From contig OZ234504.1 in NCBI GenBank assembly GCA_965153455.1, positions 1,302,001 to 1,366,000 on the forward strand: DNA of 64,000 nucleotides, written 5' to 3'. Made by a program: the position numbers and the translations under genes. How positions within the stretch are numbered: position 1 is the stretch's first letter; each line of letters starts with the position of its first letter. Source of the stretch: Sphagnum compactum (Eukaryota > Bryophyta > Sphagnopsida > Sphagnales). The notes beneath the pieces are model-generated. The model was not told the DNA's origin, did not search any database, and saw nothing but the letters and a program-made list of their open reading frames with translations. Positions 57,787 through 64,000 of this stretch are shown here, piece by piece.

Positions 57787-58735
57787 CTTATGTGGTAAAC
57801 TATGTTGTCTCATCCATTCCAAGCCAAAAATGTATTTGGTATGGATTGTTGATTGACATTTTTAGGGAAATTGGGGTTACACTCTTGATATTGCTCTTGG
57901 TAATTGTTGGAGAGCCCATAGGATTTTCTGATGCGGGACTTCCTAAATTTTTAGACGTAATGTGTGAGAGATATTTAATTTTGAGTAATATGTCTCATTA
58001 AAAATTCAATAACAGTAACAATTATTTTCAATTTTCAAATTTTAAATAAAAAATTGAATTTTAGACATAGGTTAAAGAATGTGTGCTGATAGGCACACAG
58101 TCACACTATTTAAGCATAAAGAATTAACAGCAATACACAATGGGGCGACAAATTACAAGTGCCCACATAATTACTCATTTCATAACGATTCCACAAATAG
58201 TTTCATTATACGTATGCAAATTTGTTGAAATTGCATGATCTTTGAGCATTACATTTGTTGGCCTTTGCCTAGCAAGGCCAGGATATTGTGTTTAGATTCA
58301 TTATAGAGTATAGTAGCTTAAGGGATTTTGGCCCCTACTAGGTAATAATAAATAATAGGTCTATTTTTACATGAGGATTTTTGAAAGATAATATTTTGGC
58401 TTGTGTTGAAACTTGAGATTAGTTATAGAGCTATGATATATGTTGAAGGATTTTGGTTTCTTTTAGAGGAGTTTTTGAAGATTATATTTTTGCATGGTGA
58501 AATATTTGAGTTTCCCATAATTCTTCTTCTTTTGCCTTAAGATACTTTGTAATGTAAATGGCAAGGCCATAAATGTGGCAAACCCCTTGTTAGCCATGAA
58601 TAGAAATGTAAAATGTATATGGGGTGCTTATGCTCTAGAATTGACCTAATTAAACAAGGTAAGCTAAACCCGAAGAAAAACAAAAACCAAAAAAAAAACC
58701 CTCCAAGAGTTAAGCAAATCAATTAGCAAGTGATT
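57787..58735. other. Intergenic, nothing recognised
   Basis: AT-rich, no gene. Confidence 0.35.
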
Positions 58736-58739
58736 AGTA

Positions 58740-58975
58740 CTTATTATGTTAAGTAATTCAGCAAGGCTCTGTGATCATGAACAAGGATTGCTATAGCAGA
58801 AGGCAGCAGAAGCAGTCTGATCATTTAGGAGCAAATTTTGATACTAATTTTGCAAACACATGATCTTGATTTAACACTAATTACTCTAGTGATTATGTAA
58901 AGTAATTCAGCAAGCTCCTGCTCCAGGGAAGATCATGCAAGAAATGCTACAGCAGAAGCAGTCTGATCATCTCAT
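58740..58975 (+). repeat. Direct repeat downstream of the GH9C gene
   Basis: AAGTAATTCAGCAAG...GATCATG...GCTA(T/C)AGCAGAAG and AGCAGAAGCAGTCTGATCAT occur at 58754-58827 and again at 58900-58970. The repeat may lie in or just past the 3' untranslated region of the endoglucanase gene. Confidence 0.8.
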
Positions 58976-59413
58976 TTCTGGAGCTCATCCAATTTGGAAG
59001 ATGTCCGGCCGCATTTGGGAAGTTCACAAAACAACAACAGCAGCAGCTCAGAACACTTTGGTACACTCCCAGAGAACACTCTCTAGAGATCCAACATCCT
59101 TAAACCCTAACTGAGTCCTTACACCCTAATTGCTGAGTCTAGACCCCTTAAAACCCTAACTGAGTCTAGTCGTCTGTCTGATCTTGTTGTACAAGATCTG
59201 GTTTTGTCTTCAATTCCAAGCAAAGTAGCTGTTGCAGGTCGGATCCTCGACAACTAGATCCACAGATCGAGATCTTCAGCTACTAGAATGATGATCAGTT
59301 TGCAGATCAGCTGGTGGCAGCAGCAGCAGTTCCAGATGTCAGTGGCACTAGAGTATGAATGAAGAAGTCGTGAAGAGGATGATTTCAGCTGGAAGAAGCT
59401 GGCTGCTAGTTGA

Positions 59414-63686
<4,273 letters not shown>

Positions 63687-64000
63687 AACTACAAAGCTTG
63701 ATCACCACTTTACAGCAGCTGTTCTATCACGATCTTAAGTCAACTCTTCATCCAGAGATCAATGTTGTACAGCAGGAGCAAAACATGTGAAGCGAAAATC
63801 CGTAGCAAAGCACCTTGTGCCGGTCTGCAGCAGCTGGGTTGATGGGTGCATGCATATAGCTAGATCATCGAGGTGCGACATTTGCGAGACGAAGGAAGCA
63901 GTGCAGCTCGGCGCACCGGTAAATCAGTTAGGCAGTGCGATGGTCAGCTAGCGGCAACCGATGAGAGTCGATCGAGAGCGAGCCCATAGCTAGGCTCGCC
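63687..64000 (-). promoter_or_regulatory. 5' flank of the GH9C gene
   Basis: It holds the presumed leader and proximal promoter. On the transcribed strand a CTATATGCATGCA word lies near 63850-63862 and is a possible TATA-region. No start site can be fixed. The stretch is GC-richer than the 30-58 kb region. Confidence 0.35.

Overview
The window looks like nuclear DNA of a land plant. Genes are split by many GT-AG introns with short exons inside AT-rich, repeat-choked intergenic DNA. There are plant-type families: a class C GH9 endoglucanase with a C-terminal CBM49, a ZIF1/ZIFL-type MFS transporter, and a cytosolic ribosomal protein eL39 with plant-like sequence. Telomere-type TTTAGGG tracts and Ty3/gypsy remains also fit. 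I cannot name the species. The sparse genes and decayed pogo/Jerky and gypsy elements would suit a seed-free plant (fern, lycophyte or bryophyte), but that is inference.

Layout. 0-8.5 kb: a tRNA-Glu(CTC) gene, a decayed Jerky/pogo-like transposase, a 40-bp minisatellite and a weak candidate 5' exon. 8.7-18.3 kb is the first gene island: a WRAP73-like WD40 gene (minus) and eL39 (plus) diverge from a tandemly duplicated intergenic segment, and a two-exon MECR/quinone-oxidoreductase-like gene follows. 18.3-40 kb is repeat-dominated: a dead gypsy element (zinc knuckle to integrase), an inverted LTR piece whose primer-binding site matches the tRNA-Glu 3' end, an inverted duplication of an SPX-like gene fragment at 28-30 kb, and the integrase C-terminus plus 3' LTR of a gypsy element at 38.4-39.7 kb. 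40.5-46.9 kb: an 18-exon ZIFL-type transporter gene (minus). 47-55.8 kb: AT-rich DNA with successive low-complexity arrays. 55.9-57.8 kb: an apparently intact pogo/Tigger-type transposon with terminal inverted repeats, a TA duplication and an uninterrupted 580-codon transposase frame. 59.4-63.7 kb: a complete 10-exon GH9C endoglucanase gene (minus).

The host genes have no evident common pathway. They are a spindle-pole/centrosome WD40 protein, a ribosomal protein, a mitochondrial-type reductase, a metal-chelator or anion transporter and a secreted wall hydrolase. Three of my reconstructed gene models (WRAP73-like 461 aa, ZIFL-like 631 aa, GH9C 694 aa) keep frame through every junction, which supports them. 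The most interesting material is the intact pogo element (with a PIP-box-like C-terminus), the inverted SPX-like duplication, and the pairing of a retrotransposon primer site with a tRNA gene in the same window.
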